Program-made: the position numbers and the translations under genes
Part shown: in pieces, positions 63,765-64,000 of the stretch
How the letters are laid out: every line of letters begins with the position of its first letter
Numbering within the stretch: position 1 is the stretch's first letter
Origin: Aphidius gifuensis
Lineage: Eukaryota > Arthropoda > Insecta > Hymenoptera > Braconidae
Reading direction: 5' to 3'
Length of the DNA stretch: 64,000 bases
Assembly: GCF_014905175.1 (NCBI RefSeq)
Contig: NC_057791.1
Location: forward strand, 14,636,177 to 14,700,176
The notes under the pieces: generated by a model
Seen by the model: only the letters and a program-made list of their open reading frames with translations
Databases searched by the model: none
Told to the model about the DNA's origin: nothing

Positions 63765-64000
63765 TATGTTCATAATCCTTAATGATAAAGACAAGATAAG
63801 AGAAAGTGTTAAATTCATAATTTACAAGAGATTTTTTCATAATATTTTTCTGATTGAAGTAATGTTTTGATTGATAAATTTTATTATTTTAATAAAATTA
63901 TGGATATTTTTTTTCAAAGTATGAATAACATTGGTCAAAAAACAAAAGAAAAAAAAATAAACTAATGGAAATGTTCAGAAAGCATGTGCGTGTGTTTCAG
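63765..64000. other. AT-rich distal flank, window end
   Basis: It continues the duplicated upstream region (TTAATGATAAAGA near 63780, as at 28741). No gene seen. Confidence 0.35.

Noticed and set aside
1..64000. tRNA, rRNA or autonomous transposase genes.
   Set aside because: I saw no cloverleaf with conserved box A/B, no rRNA-like stretch and no long ORF with transposase or reverse-transcriptase motifs. A tRNAscan or profile search could still find something small.

Overview
This window is eukaryotic nuclear DNA. It is very A+T-rich, has short introns with GT...AG borders, many non-autonomous inverted-repeat DNA transposons (MITEs), and no operons or ribosome-binding sites. The best-conserved genes (an RNA exonuclease of the REXO1/GOR type, RCL1-derived pseudogenes, a decayed copy resembling Su(dx)/Itch, and arrays of speckle-type-POZ-like genes) point to an insect. 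A hymenopteran parasitoid is my guess, but that is inference and not proven by anything here.

The window is dominated by a multigene cluster. There are 13 intronless MATH-BTB genes of the SPOP / TD-and-POZ type (about 337-389 aa), at 1.1-2.1, 7.1-8.2, 9.3-10.3, 11.6-12.7, 18.0-19.1, 24.3-25.4, 27.3-28.4, 31.7-32.7, 35.2-36.2, 38.6-39.7, 41.2-42.4, 46.4-47.6 and 62.3-63.3 kb. They fall into four subgroups by sequence: (I) 1.1, 35.2, 38.6; (II) 7.1, 9.3, 11.6; (III) 18.0, 24.3, 41.2, 46.4, with an acidic Asp/Ser loop inside the MATH domain; (IV) 27.3, 31.7, 62.3. MATH-BTB proteins of this kind are substrate adaptors for CUL3 ubiquitin ligases.

Four multi-exon F-box/LRR-like loci lie among them: 13.9-16.3 (frameshifted), 20.9-22.7 (in-frame stop), 43.9-44.9 (truncated) and 50.8-52.4 (intact, 420 aa). 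Each is transcribed divergently from one of the four acidic-loop MATH-BTB genes. A two-gene unit (F-box/LRR plus acidic-loop MATH-BTB) therefore appears to have been copied four times. F-box proteins are usually adaptors of CUL1/SCF ligases, so the unit would pair adaptors of two ligase classes. This is the most interesting organisational signal in the window.

Duplication has carried debris of other genes along: one large and three small RCL1 fragments with introns retained, a C2-domain fragment of a Nedd4-family E3 ligase at 49.4 kb, pieces of an unidentified membrane-protein gene, and repeated exons of another unidentified gene. This argues for segmental (DNA-level) duplication rather than retroposition.

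The intergenic DNA is full of MITEs and nested inverted repeats, especially at 2.3-6.3 and 28.9-30.7 kb. Several sit in MATH-BTB promoters, and paralogous promoters elsewhere in the window preserve the empty sites. Three GC-richer palindromic arrays (GATCT-type at 15.5-16.2, CTCGT-type at 20.0-20.7, CGATCG-type at 53.3-53.6 kb) are unusual.

The right third (53.8-62 kb) is quieter. It holds a single-exon REXO1/GOR-like exonuclease gene (54.9-56.1), a five-exon small membrane-protein gene (57.7-58.6), long AT-rich intergenic DNA, and a last MATH-BTB gene at 62.3 kb.
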